64,000 nt of DNA from Ipomoea triloba (lineage: Eukaryota > Streptophyta > Magnoliopsida > Solanales > Convolvulaceae): assembly GCF_003576645.1 (NCBI RefSeq), contig NC_044921.1, positions 25,276,029 through 25,340,028 on the forward strand, read 5' to 3'. The stretch's first letter is position 1, and each line of letters opens with the position of its first letter. Positions 24,563 through 37,322 of the stretch are shown here, piece after piece. The notes beneath the pieces are model-generated. The model did not search any database, was not told the origin of the DNA, and saw only the letters and a program-made list of their open reading frames with translations. A program made the position numbers and the translations under genes.

Positions 24563-24890
24563 CAAAAGTAACACTTATATGCACAAATGTCATACTTATA
24601 TGCTCAAATGTAATACTAATTAGGAATAAAATTTTTGTTACTTATAAGGGTAAATGTAATACTTTTAAGGGAAAATACAATACTTTTACATTTCGATTTA
24701 AAAGTATTACATTTTTCCACAAAAGTATTATATTTGCCCTTATAAGTAAGGGGCACTTGTCAACATTACTTCTTATGAAAAATGTATTACTTTTTCTCTA
24801 ATAAGTATCAAAAATTGTATTATTGATTAGTGTTATATTTGAGCATATAAGTATGATATTTGCACATATAAGTATGACATTTGCATAATG
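24563..24890. mobile_element. inverted-repeat MITE (hairpin-forming)
   Basis: The left half (gcacaaatgtcatacttata, then tgctcaaatgtaatactaat) is the reverse complement, with few mismatches, of the right half (attagtgttatatttgagca, then tataagtatgacatttgc). The centre lies near 24715 in aaaagtattaca-type sequence. The whole would fold into a hairpin with arms of about 150 bp. It is followed by a stretch (gacccgactcgaccc, ccgtgagacggtctcac) also represented near 11375-11490, which may be a terminus of another element. Confidence 0.65.
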
Positions 24891-25756
24891 CTTTGACCCG
24901 ACTCGACCCGTCTCACGAATAAGGATCCGTGAGACGGTCTCACACAAGTGTTACCCAAATATAATAGGTCACTTATTAACGTAAACAACAAATAAAAACT
25001 GAAAATACATATAGTATTTCTTTTCTTTCTATTAGAAACATGCATGATGATTCAATAATGTAAACAATAGGACATTTTGTGAAATCAAAATAGAAAATCT
25101 ATAATGATTTTAGAAAAAATATAGGGAAAATAAATTAGGTGTATAGCATTACTCATAACATTTTTCTTCAACTAACCAAGTTGGCAAGTACCAATGGAAA
25201 TAAATATTAGTGAACCATGCAATGTGCCTTCAATGTCCGCCTACCAGCCCATCCCCAACTTGCATGGGCATACATATGTTTTCTCCATCACTTGAAAGCT
25301 CTAGACATGTGGACAATTATTATATATCTATATAGGGAAAAAAATTTCACAGTACAAAAATAATTTCTCAAAAAAAAAAAAAAAAGAACATGTGGACAAT
25401 AATTACTCCGTATTATATATCAATCTAGGGAAACAATTTTCACAGTACAAAAATTCAAAATTAAAAATTTCTCAAAAAACTTTTTTGATAATATGATTAA
25501 TCCAGGCCAATATGTGTGGTACATACAGCATAATATAAAGAGAGTAGACGACGGGTGCAGATTAAATTCTCAATTTTAAAAAAATTGCTCATTATATACT
25601 TAGAAATGAATATAAAAAGACATTTAAAAATTATGAAAATTGTTTAAAAATAAATGGGAAAAGGTTAATTTTATCTATAAATAATAAACAAACAGATGAC
25701 TAGGTTATATATTGACTAGTATGCAACCACTAAAGAGGAAAAATTAATCTATCAAC

Positions 25757-26215
25757 CTAACTTTTGTTAATTTGGGTAAGTTATCCCTTTGATCTTGATT
25801 ACTTTTATTAATTTGAATAAGTTATCCTTTGATCGATGACTTTGATTTATTCATAAATTATTTCAATCACTTGATCCTCATACATATATGCATGTATTTA
25901 CGGCGGCTCTCCCAAGGAATCGCCATATAAAATATATTTATATAAAAAAAACACATTTATATATGGCAGTTCCATCTTGGAACCGCAGTATATACCTCTA
26001 TATATATTTTAAAATAGTTTATACAGCGGTTTTCACGTGGAACTGCCGTATAATCTATTTTGTTAATTTGGGTAAGTTATCTCTTTGATTTTGATTACTT
26101 TTGTTAATTTGAATGAGTTTTCCTTTTATCGGAGACTTTAATTTATTCATAAACTATTTCAATTACTCTTTCTCAAAATTATTCACTTCGATCCTCATAC
26201 ATATATGCATGTAAA
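25757..26215. repeat. direct repeat of about 130-160 bp with a MITE-like insertion between copies
   Basis: The block tttgttaatttgggtaagtt ... catacatatatgcatgta occurs at about 25762-25895 and again at about 26057-26214. Between them lies a segment with inverted words (cggcggctctcccaaggaat, ggcagttccatcttggaacc, gtggaactgccgtat) typical of a small DNA transposon. Confidence 0.55.
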
Positions 26216-26230
26216 TAAACAATGTACACC

Positions 26231-26335
26231 AACACCTTGTGGTCTAGTGGCACCCGATTGCACTCTTATATATGATTAACCAAGGGCGAAGATTTGCCTT
26301 CCCTAGTATTAGGCAGAGATGGTCATGAGTGATGT
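26231..26335 (+). mobile_element. degenerate tRNA-derived SINE
   Basis: caccttgtggtctagtggca resembles the 5' end and box A of the SINE at 45549. The rest has diverged and no A tail or target duplication is clear. Confidence 0.4.
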
Positions 26336-26825
26336 TTGATGACTACTAAGTCCACATAAATTGACCAATTCGGGCTAAGTTGATATCCGTCTATAACGCT
26401 AACGAATTTGCTTGTCTTAGCCTTTGGATTCACTTGTTGCTTAATTAGGCTATTCTTAGGATGTCCTTATCCCAGCTAATCATTCTCTTGCTAAATGAAG
26501 TGGCACATTGAAATATATATATGTGTGTGGTGACATGCAATGGTTAGCAAATTTTGCTACTGTAGCAAGTTTGCTAACCTGGTATTGTGGCAGCCTTTAG
26601 TACTTAATTTATTTTTCAATATTTTTTGGTTTCCGTTTTTAATTTTTTATTTATTTTGTTTTGATGTAAATGTGAATGTGGAACTCTTTTTGAAAGTGAG
26701 AGATTATTACAGGGATGTAGAAAAATAGTAGAGTAAATGAATTGTAAATTTGGTATTATGAAATTTCTAAAAGTTATAGAGCATTGCAAGCAACAATGTA
26801 AATTGCATAATATAATAGGGATCAT

Positions 26826-27727
26826 ATATGAAATAGTGTATATTTAGTATACAAATAACGTATTTTAATTTTAATATATTAAAAATGTACATTATATTTA
26901 GAAAAATACATTATTTGAATACTGAAAATACATTATTTTATATAATATATATTTAGTACATAAATAATTAATGTACATTTATTATATTAAATATACACTT
27001 ATTGTTATGATCCACACAATAATTTGTCGACACTCAGAGTGGACCCGCGGCCAACCTCCTTGTTTGTACATATTCAGCAACATAAAGTTCTCAAACCAAT
27101 AGAAAGATGAGATCGAGAAATTCAATTCCCAAACCATAAATATCTTTCAATTGCCTATAAAATATGAATGCCCTTTCCTTCCACCAACTCAAATTAAAAT
27201 CTCAAACCAATCAAGAAATAGAGCGTCCACACAGCTAAATAAAAAGTACACTTTTAATATACTAAAAACACATTATTTTTGTACATAAAGTACATTATTT
27301 AAGTATTGAAAGTACATTATTTTATATATACTATCAAATAACGTACCTTCAGTACAAAAATAATGTATTTTTAGTATAATAAAAATGTACCTTATATTCA
27401 TGGTTTACACAGTTATGTGGACCATGATCCACACAATAATTTACCAAAATCGAGAAAGAAAGAGGGAAATGGGTTCATTCAATTGTGAATTTGAGAAGCC
27501 CCGCGCATAAGTGTTGTGTGGACATACACAATGTATACTTTTAATATACTAAAGATACATTATTCGTGTATTGAATGTATATTATATAAAAGAATATACT
27601 TTTAATACTCAAATAATGTACTTTCTCTGAATATAATATACATTTTTAATATACTAAAAGTACATTATTTGTGTACTGAATGTACATTATTTGATAATAT
27701 GGACCATGATCTACACAATAATAATTA
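26826..27727. mobile_element. three copies of an AT-rich MITE family around and inside the decayed UGT
   Basis: Copies at about 26826-27027, 27226-27450 and 27508-27727 share words such as ttttaatatactaaa, gtacattattt, tgtactgaatgtacatt and the end tgatccacacaataatt. Ends of the second and third (tccacacag / ccatgatccacacaataa; gtgttgtgtggac / ccatgatctacacaata) look like short inverted repeats. No coding capacity. Related words also occur near 45830-45990. Confidence 0.6.
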
Positions 27728-27765
27728 CACATAAACGTAATGTTGAAACTAGCAAAACTTATTCA
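27028..27765 (+). pseudogene. decayed UGT85A copy split by repeat insertions
   Basis: The promoter part (cactcagagtggacccgcgg, cattcagcaacataaagtt, tatctttcaattgcctat) matches the region upstream of gene 6. A leader gagaaagaaagagggaa precedes ATG at 27469. The frame reads MGSFNCEFEKPRA and stops. UGT sequence resumes at about 27728 (cacataaacgtaatgttgaa, then actagcaaaactta), the place of [11 protein letters not shown] in intact genes, and is lost after about 27765. Two AT-rich insertions interrupt it (27226-27450 and about 27508-27727). No catalytic region remains. It belongs by promoter and N-terminus to the gene 4-6 subgroup although it sits between genes 2 and 3. Confidence 0.75.
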
Positions 27766-29723
27766 ATTGGAATCAGTAAATGACAGAGTGTTAATATTAT
27801 CAATTCTTTAAACAATAATCCTATCGTTTAAAGTTCAGGTGCAGTTAGTAACATTTTCACGTTCTAATTTCGATTCATATATACAATCTTAATTCTAAAA
27901 TCATTTGAAGAAATGATTATCCGTTTTACTAGACCACCGGCATCAACTTTCATGTACACATGAACACATTGTACGCCGACTATACAAGCGATCGAGACGG
28001 CAACAACATGATCGAATTTTAGAACGTGTAAGATAATTGGACAGTAACATAAAATCTCAATTTTAGAGAGTCCAATTACAAAATAATCTGAAATAAAAAT
28101 CATATAATTTACAATTTTAAATATTGTACTTATACTTTTGACACGTACTCATATATTTATAAAAATGGAACCACCAAAATCCAAAAATGGGCAAGCCGGT
28201 GGAGTTTAAGTCGGCCTTCAATTCTCAAGTCTCAGCACCGCCAATGACACAAACCTGCAGAAACATCTTGAAACGGAGATTTCTTTAGTCCACATAAATT
28301 TGGTATCAATCCAACACGTGGGATAATGTGATTTGTGACAATAGTTATGATAAAATTGGCTCCCAAAAAAGCCATTAATTTGTCTGCTGCATATATAGGT
28401 TGCAAGTTCATTCATTGTTTTGTCAGTTGTGAACGGTATTTAATTTCTTATATTATTAAAAATAGGTTATAAGTTTTGTCAGTGTCTTCTTAATCGAAGT
28501 CTAGTAAGATCTTTTAAATTGATTTATATTTTATGTATTTATAAATTTTTTGATGTAATAATTAATTAATGTCACATCGAGGGATTGTAAGTTTATAATA
28601 AAATATCACAGGACTTAATTATTTAAAAACATAATAAGTCACAATCTAAATTATATCATTGGTTTATGTATTTTTTCTGTATAATAATAAATGTGTACAT
28701 TTTACTTTAAATGTTGTACATGTTAATTTTATTGGACAAAATTGTTCCTATTACATTCTTGTTAGACAAAACTACCCACGGTTATAACTTCGTTATTATT
28801 AATTCTAACATTGATGAGTCCACCATTATTACCATACACTTATATTTATCATATCTTTTTCCTATTAAGGAAAATGACGAGTTTGGTCCCTGAGTTATAA
28901 CCATAATGACAACTCAGTCCTTGCGTTATTATCATATCCGTTTTTAGTCCCTCGATTGTGAACAAAGTGGCGAATTTCTGTAACGTTAGTGGTGCATTGA
29001 CATATATAGTTAATTCTAGGGGTAAAAAAACTAAACTCCTTAATAAAACTTGTAAGCAATATAACCTGTCTTCCCGTCTGGTTCAGAGTCTACATTGGCC
29101 TACTTGGACCTGGAACTGAGGGGCTAGAGGCGGTTGGTTGGTGTGAACTCCGTTTCTGTCGAAATCAAAATTCTCAACAATAACGACATTCAGTTCATAA
29201 GTCGTTCAAGCAATTAAGCAAACACTTGGCATGTATATCCTACATGCTATATATCCCTTCCTTTTTTTTACTGGTCTAAATCTAAATTAATAAGGTCAAT
29301 AAATTACACTATACTAAATAAATCTATTTAAACATAAAATTCTAGGCCAAAATAATTTAATGATTTATAAGTAGATCATGTTGTAATATAAAGAATCTAT
29401 TAATTCAGAGTGGACGGAATTACATTTTAGCCAGATTTTTTAAAATATAGGCCGTTAATTTTGTTTATCACAAAATCATATATAATATATTAATAATCCA
29501 GTAAACCAAATCGAATCTGATCTCCTCCTCTCTGTAATTCTGTTGATTGGATTTTAGCAATCAAATAGGGTGGTTTCCAATGCATTATAATATTCACATG
29601 ATATATCAAGTGAAAAATGTGGCGGTTTATTTCGCTATGAAGCTCTTGCCATTTTCGGCATATAAGAAGGGCTCAAAGTTGAAGCATTTCACAGATCACA
29701 AGTTTTGTAGAGTAGAGAGTGAA
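27766..29723. other. upstream region of UGT gene 3
   Basis: No gene. 27960-28440 matches 12540-12830 upstream of gene 1; 28540-28790 matches 20770-21000 upstream of gene 2. 28870-29040 is a MITE-like stretch (gtttggtccctgagttataa). The proximal promoter (aaccaaatcgaatctgatct, catataagaagggctc) is a shortened form of that of genes 1 and 2. Confidence 0.55.
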
Positions 29724-31448
29724 ATGGGTTCTCTTAGATCTGAACTAGACAAGCCCCATGCAGTGTGCATACCGTTTCCGGCTCAAGGCCATATCAACCC
29801 CATGCTAAAACTAGCCAAGATTCTCCATCACAGAGGCTTCCACATCACATTTGTCAACACAGAATTTAACCGCCGCCGCCTGGAGAGATCCCGGGGGCCG
29901 GAATCTCTCCGGGGCCTGCCGTCGTTCCGTTTTGAGACCATTCCCGACGGGCTTCCCCTGTCGGAGGCGGATTCCACCCAGGATATCCCCTCGCTGTGCG
30001 AGTCTACTAGCGCCACCTGTTTAGGCCCTTTTAAGGAGCTTCTTGCTAGGCTTAATGACACCGCCGTGTCAAACGCTCCACCCGTGTCCTGCATAGTCTC
30101 CGACGGGGTCATGAGCTTCACCGTCGCCGCGGCCGAGGAGCTGGGCGTCCCGGAAGTCCTGTTCTGGACTCCTAGCGCCTGTGGGTTGTTGGGTTACATG
30201 CATTACACTCAGCTCCTCGACAAGGGCTACACGCCTTTCAAAGGTAACAAATTTCATGCTAAAAATGATTGAATTCTACAATTCCAACTAAGTTCTTTAG
30301 ACTAATTTGATAATTAAAAATTCTGTTACAATCTAGTATCTTCATTTTCTCAACCTACTGAAGCACCCTTCCATGTGAGAGTATAAATCAGGTGCTACGA
30401 GATCACAAAGTCTTTGGCAACAATGCAGGATTTAGTTAGTGCAGATACTTGAATTGTGTCCGATTTCATTCATACAAATTAGTGATTTTTTTTTTCAATG
30501 TTTCTTTCAGATGAGAGTTACCTGACAAATGGGTATCTGGAGACAGAGTTGGATTGGGTAAAAGGCATGAAAGGCATACGTCTGAGAGACCTTCCATCTT
30601 TCTTTAGAACCACAAATCCAGATGAATACATGGTCAAGTTCATGATACAAGAAACAGAGAGATCGAGAAGGGCTTCTGCCATCATTCTCAACACCTTTGA
30701 CGCGTTGGAGCATGAAGCTTTAATGGCGCTTCAGTCCATGCTCCCGCCGGTCTACGCCGTCGGCCCATTACAGTTCCTCCACACACAGGTCAAAGACAGC
30801 AACGTAAGATCACTGGCATCAAACCTCTGGAAAGAAGACACCTCCTGTCTGGAATGGCTGGACACGAAAGCCCCAAACTCTGTCCTTTATGTCAACTATG
30901 GCAGCATAACAGTGATGACACCAGACCAACTCTCGGAGTTCGCCTGGGGATTAGCGAACTCCAAGAAACCATTCTTGTGGATCGTCCGGCCCGACCTGGT
31001 CACCGGGGAGGCGGCCATTCTCCCACAGGAATTTGTAGAGGAAACTAAAGACAGAGGAATGCTCAAAAACTGGTGTCCCCAGGAACAAGTCCTGGGCCAC
31101 CCAGCTGTCGGGGGATTCTTGACCCACAACGGATGGAATTCGACTCTCGAGAGCATCTGCAGCGGGGTGCCAATGCTGTGCTGGCCGTTCTTCGCCGAGC
31201 AACCTACCAATTGCCATTATGCTTGCAGTAAATGGGGGATTGGCAGGGAGATTGACAGCAATGTGAAGAGGGATGAAGTTGAGAAGCTTGTGAGGGAATT
31301 AATGGAGGGAGAGAAGGGAGGAGAGATGACGAAGAAAGCCATGGAATGGAAGAAGTTAGCAGAAGAAGCTGCAACTTTTTCCATCGGATCATCACAGATC
31401 AACATAGATAAGCTCATCAATCTTCATCTCCTTCCTCCAAAATATTAG
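29724..31448 (+). CDS. UGT85A-like: UDP-glycosyltransferase, UGT85A-type, gene 3
   Basis: Exons 29724-30243 and 30511-31448 with a 267-bp intron give 485 residues. The frame is open for 59 codons upstream, but [14 protein letters not shown] marks the real start, as in the sister genes. Catalytic His23 and Asp127 are present ([12 protein letters not shown]). The PSPG box (361-404, [15 protein letters not shown] to FFAEQ) has HNGWNS like genes 1 and 2, and is followed by PTNC instead of QTNC. A cataphoric TATA-like catataagaa lies about 70 bp upstream. No defect is visible, so it should encode an active enzyme; the acceptor is unknown. Confidence 0.93.
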
Positions 31449-32926
31449 ACCACACCGGCCATTTACGTGCCTAGAAAAGACAATTTTTTGGCCTCGAACT
31501 CTCACATCCCACCTGGTGTGACAGGATAGTGGATGATACTTATCTTTTGTGAGTTCTTTCTTCATCTTTTTGTGTAATAAATAAGAGTTTTAAAATAGTT
31601 CCTTATGGTATCTTATTATAACATGGAATATGGTATGCTTAGTCTATTATTATAGGTCTATTGTGAAAATTATATAATAATGTCGAGTTATTATTAATGT
31701 CATCATGAATTTCAATTTTAAGTTATATGTTGCTATCTAATTACTCCATACTATATTAATGTTTGGAAAATGATATATAAAATATGAAAGATTTGGTAAA
31801 TAGTTACATGTAATGTTGCTGATAAAGGAGAGAAAAAAGAAAAAAAAGAGTCTTGTCACTTTTTTTTTTTTTTAAATCAATGAAATAGAACAGGTCACGT
31901 ACTCATGTAAACAAAAGACACAATTTTTAATTTGTTTTAGGTACAGAATTTCATAACACAAGACACAAAAAGTCATAACATAAAACACATATACATAAAC
32001 CAGAGTCCACCGTACAGTGTAAACGTTGGTCCATGGTATAAGAATTGATATTTCCCCTGTGGCTCGTAATCATTAGATGCCCATGATTCCATGAATAGCT
32101 TAACAACCACTAAAAAAAAATTAAATCAATCAAATGATATCAAGTCAGTGGAGAAAAAAGTAGAGAAAAGAAATTAGGAAAGACTTATCTCCAACTAACC
32201 AAATAGGCAAGTGCCAATGGAAATAAATGGAAATGAAGTCCCAGCCTTTTGGGAAGAAAGTAGCATGTAAATAAATATCAGTGAACCATGCACCTTAATT
32301 GTGCCTTCAATGTCCACCTGTATATCGTACCCGCCCATCCCCAACTTGTATGTGCATACATATGTTGTCTACTTGTCTCCATCATTTGAAAGCTCTAGAC
32401 ATGTGGACAATTATTATCACTCCAGGGAGAAAATTTTCACAAAAAAAAAAAATTCAAAATTCAAAATTTATCAAAATATCTTTCCGTTAATATGATTAAT
32501 TCAACACGTGTGATACACACAACATAGTATAAAAAGAGTAGACGATAACGATATAGTAATTGTGCTATTGCGTTACGGCACTAGCCCGCTTTAGTTACCA
32601 CGTCACTAACCTTCTTGATTTTCCACATTCATCAATTAGAGCACGATACATTTTAGTCACTTTCCATGATGTTAAGTATTATGACACTCAGGGTGGACCG
32701 GCGGCTAACCTTCTTGTAAATATTCAGCAACATAAAGTTGTCATTTCTTGTCTAATTACGCAATATATGGCTCTGGGCTCCTACAACCCATTAACCCAAT
32801 CGAGAAATTCAATCCCCAAACCATAAATAATATCTTTCAATTGGCTATAAATATGAATGCCCTTTCCTCCCACTAACTCAAATAAAATTCTCAAACCAAT
32901 CAAGAAATAGAGAGAGAAAGAGGGAA
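31449..32926. other. UGT3-UGT4 intergenic region
   Basis: Holds the 3' UTR of gene 3, then the shared 3' flank at 32200-32520 (ccgcccatccccaacttgta, agctctagacatgtggacaa). From about 32555 the promoter of gene 4 begins (gtgctattgcgttacggcac, gacactcagggtggaccggc); this is also found upstream of gene 6 and of the decayed copy. Core promoter: ctataaatat at 32845-32854. Confidence 0.6.
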
Positions 32927-35183
32927 ATGTGTTCAATTAAGTGTGAGATTGAGAAGCCCCACGCAGTGTGCGTACCATACCCAGCCCAAAGCCACATAAA
33001 CGCCATGTTGAAAGTAGCCAAAATTCTCCACAACAAAGGCTTTCACATAACTTTTGTGAACACAGAATTCAACCACCGGCGCCTACAGAGATCCAGGGGG
33101 CCGGAATCTCTCCGGGGCCTGCCGTCGTTCCGGTTCAAGACCATTCCCGACGGCCTTCCGGCCTCAGACGTGGATGCCACCCAAGACATTCCCTCCCTTT
33201 GTGTGTCTACTGCCACAACTTGTTTAGGTCCTTTCAAGGAACTTCTAGCCGGGCTTAATGACACCGCCGCGTCTAACGTGCCGCCAGTGTCGTGCATCGT
33301 CTCCGACGGGATTATGAGCTTCACCCTTGACGCCGCCGAGGAACTGGGCATCCCTGACGTCCTGTTCTGGCCAATTAGTGCTTCTGGCTTACTGGGTTTC
33401 ATGCACTACTCCCAACTCGTCGAGAAGGGCTACACGCCATTCAAAGGTGAAAGCTATTGCTTTAGGCCCTGTTCGGTAAAATAGTTAGTTTACTAATTAA
33501 TTTTGACTTATTTGAACACTATTACCCGATTGATTTGGTTAAAAACTAAGTGTCTGGTTAGCATGTTTTTTGTTATTTCAAAATGTTAAAATTCAAAAAG
33601 TTGTTCAAATCAACTTTTTCAATTAATAACTTTTTTGAGAAAATAAATTATACCAAACAGTTATCAGCTAACAAATAATTTATTAAACATCTTTCTATAT
33701 AAACAGTTAATGTTATCAACTACTCATAGTCTCATACCCTCTAGCACAATCAACTAAAGGTTATTTACCAAATAGAGTCTTATTAACAACTTTCAGGGCA
33801 AAACAGCCAAGTTGGTCACAGTTGACTTAGTAAATAATAACTACTAGTTAGTAGTTACAACTTACAAGTTCAACTCTCTACCTCTATGCATGTTAGCTAT
33901 TATGGTCATTTGCCCGTTAGAGTAATTGAAGGTGGTTTGTCTTGTTGTTGTCATTTGACAGCTAAAATCACAAGGCCAATAACCTAGTTTGATTGATTTA
34001 TCTCATTATTGTTCTTTGCCGACTAAGATAACTTAGAGTGGTTTACCTACTTGTTGTTCTTTGCAAGTTAAAATTATAAGACCCTAACATAAGCTAACTT
34101 ACTTCATAGTTATTCTTTTCGACTAAGATAATAGGACTGAATTTTCTCAGTACACATCGTCACTAGGGTTTCCTCTTCACCCAACAAATTTCATGCTTAC
34201 AGGTAATTAATAAGTCTTACAACAAATTAAATTTTCTTTCAGATGAGAGTTACTTAACAAATGGATATCTGGAGACGGAGTTGGATTGGGTAAAAGGCAT
34301 GAAAGGCATACGTCTGAGAGACCTTCCATCTTTCTTTAGAACCACAGATCCAAATGATATCTTGCTGAACTTTCTAATACAACAAACGGAGAGATCCAAA
34401 AAGGCAACTGCAATCATTCTAAACACATTCGACGCATTGGACCATGAAGTTTTAATGGCCCTTCAGTCAATGCTCCCACCTGTCTACGCCATCGGCCCCT
34501 TACCGTTACTCCAGACACAGTTTGACGACGACAACGTAAGAGCAATCGCATCAAACCTCTGGAAAGAAGACTCCACCTGTTTGGCATGGCTCGACACCAA
34601 AGAACCAAACTCAGTTGTGTACGTAAATTTTGGGAGCATAACAGTGATGACACCAAATCATCTCGTGGAGTTCGCGTGGGGATTAGCCAACTCCAAGAAA
34701 CCTTTCTTGTGGATCGTGAGGCCGGACATGGTAACCGGGGAAGCAGCTATGCTCCCACCGGAATTCCTTGAGGAGACTAAAGACAGGGGAATGCTCTCTA
34801 ACTGGTGCCCACAGGAACAGGTCCTGGGCCACCATGCTGTTGCGGGATTCCTGACACACTGCGGATGGAACTCGACTCTCGAGAGCATATGCAATGGCGT
34901 GCCAATGCTTTGCTGGCCTTTCTTCGCCGAGCAACAGACAAATTGCTGGTATTCGTGTACCAAATGGGGGATTGGTATGGAGATTGACAACAATGTGAAG
35001 AGGGATGAAGTTGAGAAGCTTGTGAGAGAGCTAATGGAGAGTGAGAAGGGGAGAGAGATGAAGAGAAAGGCCATGGAATTGAAAAAGTTGGCTAAGGAAG
35101 CTGCGGACACCATTCCAATAGGCTTGTCTCACATCAACATAGACAAATTCATCAATCATCTTCTCCTTTCACATAGTAAGTAA
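32927..35183 (+). CDS. UGT85A-like: UDP-glycosyltransferase, UGT85A-type, gene 4
   Basis: Exons 32927-33446 and 34243-35183 with a 796-bp intron give 486 residues. It opens the second subgroup: [14 protein letters not shown] (second codon tgt where sisters have ggt), PAQSHINAM around His23 instead of PAQGHINPM, and HCGWNS in the PSPG box (361-404) as in most plant UGTs. The box also reads HHAVAGF where sisters have HHAVGGF or HPAVGGF. The C-terminus [17 protein letters not shown] differs from the LHLLPPKY end of genes 1-3. The intron carries a 316-bp MITE. Different residues beside the catalytic His and in the donor box suggest the two subgroups may have diverged in substrate or kinetics. Confidence 0.93.
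33465..33780 (+). mobile_element. MITE in the intron of UGT gene 4
   Basis: Ends ggccctgttcggtaaa and tttaccaaatagagtc are imperfect inverted repeats. Inner words (agttagtttactaattaat, tttgacttatttgaacacta) are shared with the intron element of gene 6 and the element at 4393-4747. It lies 18 bp inside the intron. Confidence 0.7.
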
Positions 35184-36399
35184 CAGAATTGTCTCATAGT
35201 CCTATCAAGTCGAAATATGGGACCTCAGAACAAAAAAATTTCAATTTTTTATGGACATGCAATAAATTATATTGAAATTGTCATGTGTCACCCTCATCGC
35301 CACACATCATGTAGACTAATTGTATTGTTGTGACTTGGGACAATTTAAGAGACTGATGACCAGTGGGCAGTGACTATGTGTCCTTTAGTGCCTTTAATGC
35401 ATCAGCTTGCCAATTGTTTAGCATCCTGCCATGTAATGTTGCTAATAAAAGGGATAAAAGGAAAAGAAACAATGTTGTAACATTTTTTTTTAAATAAATG
35501 AAATATAATAGGTCACGTATTCACATAAACAAAAAGTAAAAAATGAAAATACATATAGTATTTCTTTTCTTTCTATGAGTATGTAGTAGCATGCATGATT
35601 CAATAATGGGCAACAATAGGACATTTTGTGAAATCAAAATAGGAAATTTATAATGTTTATAGAAAAAAAAAACAATATTTTAAAAAAATCTTTTCAATAA
35701 TATGATTAATCCAATATATGTGATTCACACAACATAATATAAAGAGAGTAGACAACGGTTGCAGATTAAGTTCTCAATTTTAGAAAATTTGCCCATCATA
35801 TGCTTAGAAATTAATATAATTTTTTTTTTAAAAATTATGTAAAGAGTTTAAAAATAAATGGGGAAAAAGTTAATTTTATCTATAAATGATTAGCGTAAAA
35901 TGAAATTGAAATTATAATAAGTGTATATCGTGTGAATATAATTTTAAAATAGTAAAACTATGTAAAGTATTTGATCAACATTTTTTAAAATAAGAAATTG
36001 TTATCTCGATCTTCTCTCCTGGTTATGAGAGTCAAACGAGGAGTAGTCAAAGTTAAATTATCTTAGGTCTTAGGCAAAATTTGTCTTTCCAGTGAAGTCT
36101 AAGAATACTACATGGGAGATGAATTATTATTATTACTTCCCACTCTTATAATATACTTATATGATTATGATATGATATGAAACGATTATATGAGTAGAAC
36201 CTTTTTAAATTAAAATGTATATGAAAGAGTGGCGTGTGTACCGTGTACATACACGTGCATGGCATGGTTTTCCCGGCCACCACGTTGGCTAATCATCAGC
36301 TCTAGAAAATAAAAAAAAAAAACATTGAGGAACTCTTTTCTAAATGATCTTTTCCTTTGACGAAGTTTTCATGGAACGTGAAAAGATACAAATGATCAT

Positions 36400-36927
36400 A
36401 ACGTCTGTGAAACTCATTCAATGAAGACGACGATAAAAAGTGCATCTTCTTAATTATGATATGCAGATCAGTTCGGTTGGTAGGTTAACAAACCTATGAT
36501 AAATTGGTCAAATTTTTCACTGAAGATCGAGTGTGTATTTTCAGACGGAAATATTATCAATGGACAGAAAAATGGGAATGAATATTCAGGTGGCGTGCAA
36601 GACTTTTCAACCAGAGATAGTCGTGTGTACGTTTGGCCAGATCATTATTGATTTTAAAGAAGCTTTAAGTTCATTCAAGAATCCTAACTTCTAATTTGTA
36701 AACCGTGAATCAAGTTTTGGCCAGATCATTATTGATTTTAAAGAAGCTTTAAGTTCATTCAAGAATCCTAGCTTCTAATTTGTAAAACGCGAATCAAGTT
36801 GTGTGTAGCATAGCTAGAAAAGTTGTTAGTGAGTCAGATTGTAATGAGTGGTTTGTCATTCCATCGAACTTTGCTATAAACGTTCCTATTTATAATTAAT
36901 GAATTAGCTTTAATTTAAAAAAAAAAA
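36400..36927 (+). mobile_element. LINE 3' end with internal 84-bp duplication
   Basis: A region ending in an A run (36917-36927) carries a broken frame with FVKRES and then EWFVIPSNFAINVPIYN, the pattern of an L1-type ORF2 C-terminus after the RNase H domain. The segment tttggccagatcattattga ... gaatcaag is tandemly duplicated at 36632 and 36716. The 5' limit is uncertain. Confidence 0.6.
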
Positions 36928-37322
36928 CAATATAACATCAAATTCAATTCAAACATAATGACACATCTAAATTAAATGTTTTTTTTTAGGTAACAAGGAA
37001 AGCCTGCAGTATTCCTACCCAACAAAAAAATATTGATATGAATTAAACTCGTGACTTTCAAGTACCAGAATCATATTGCACTCACTTAATCACTCGTTAG
37101 GAGCAATGTACTTGTTATTTTTGTTTCCATATGTTTCGATATGATAAAGGGATGCACGTTTTGATCTTGTTTTAAGATAGGGATAGGCTCTCCGTTTTTG
37201 GCAGAAATGCGGAAAGTCAGTTGCCATTTTTTACCATTAGAGCATCAGGGAAATAATCATAAGAATTCCTGATTAATCAAGTACAGGGTGTTTTAAAAAT
37301 TTAAAAAAAAAAAAAAGTACTA

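Larger units (their letters stand above)
24129..27027. other. UGT2 downstream region with nested repeats
   Basis: 3' UTR-like sequence to about 24260. It is followed by an inverted-repeat element (24563-24890), the shared UGT 3' flank (25195-25320, 25540-25640), a roughly 295-bp direct duplication around a small insertion (25757-26215), a SINE relic near 26231-26330 and an AT-rich repeat at 26826-27027. No gene. Confidence 0.55.
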
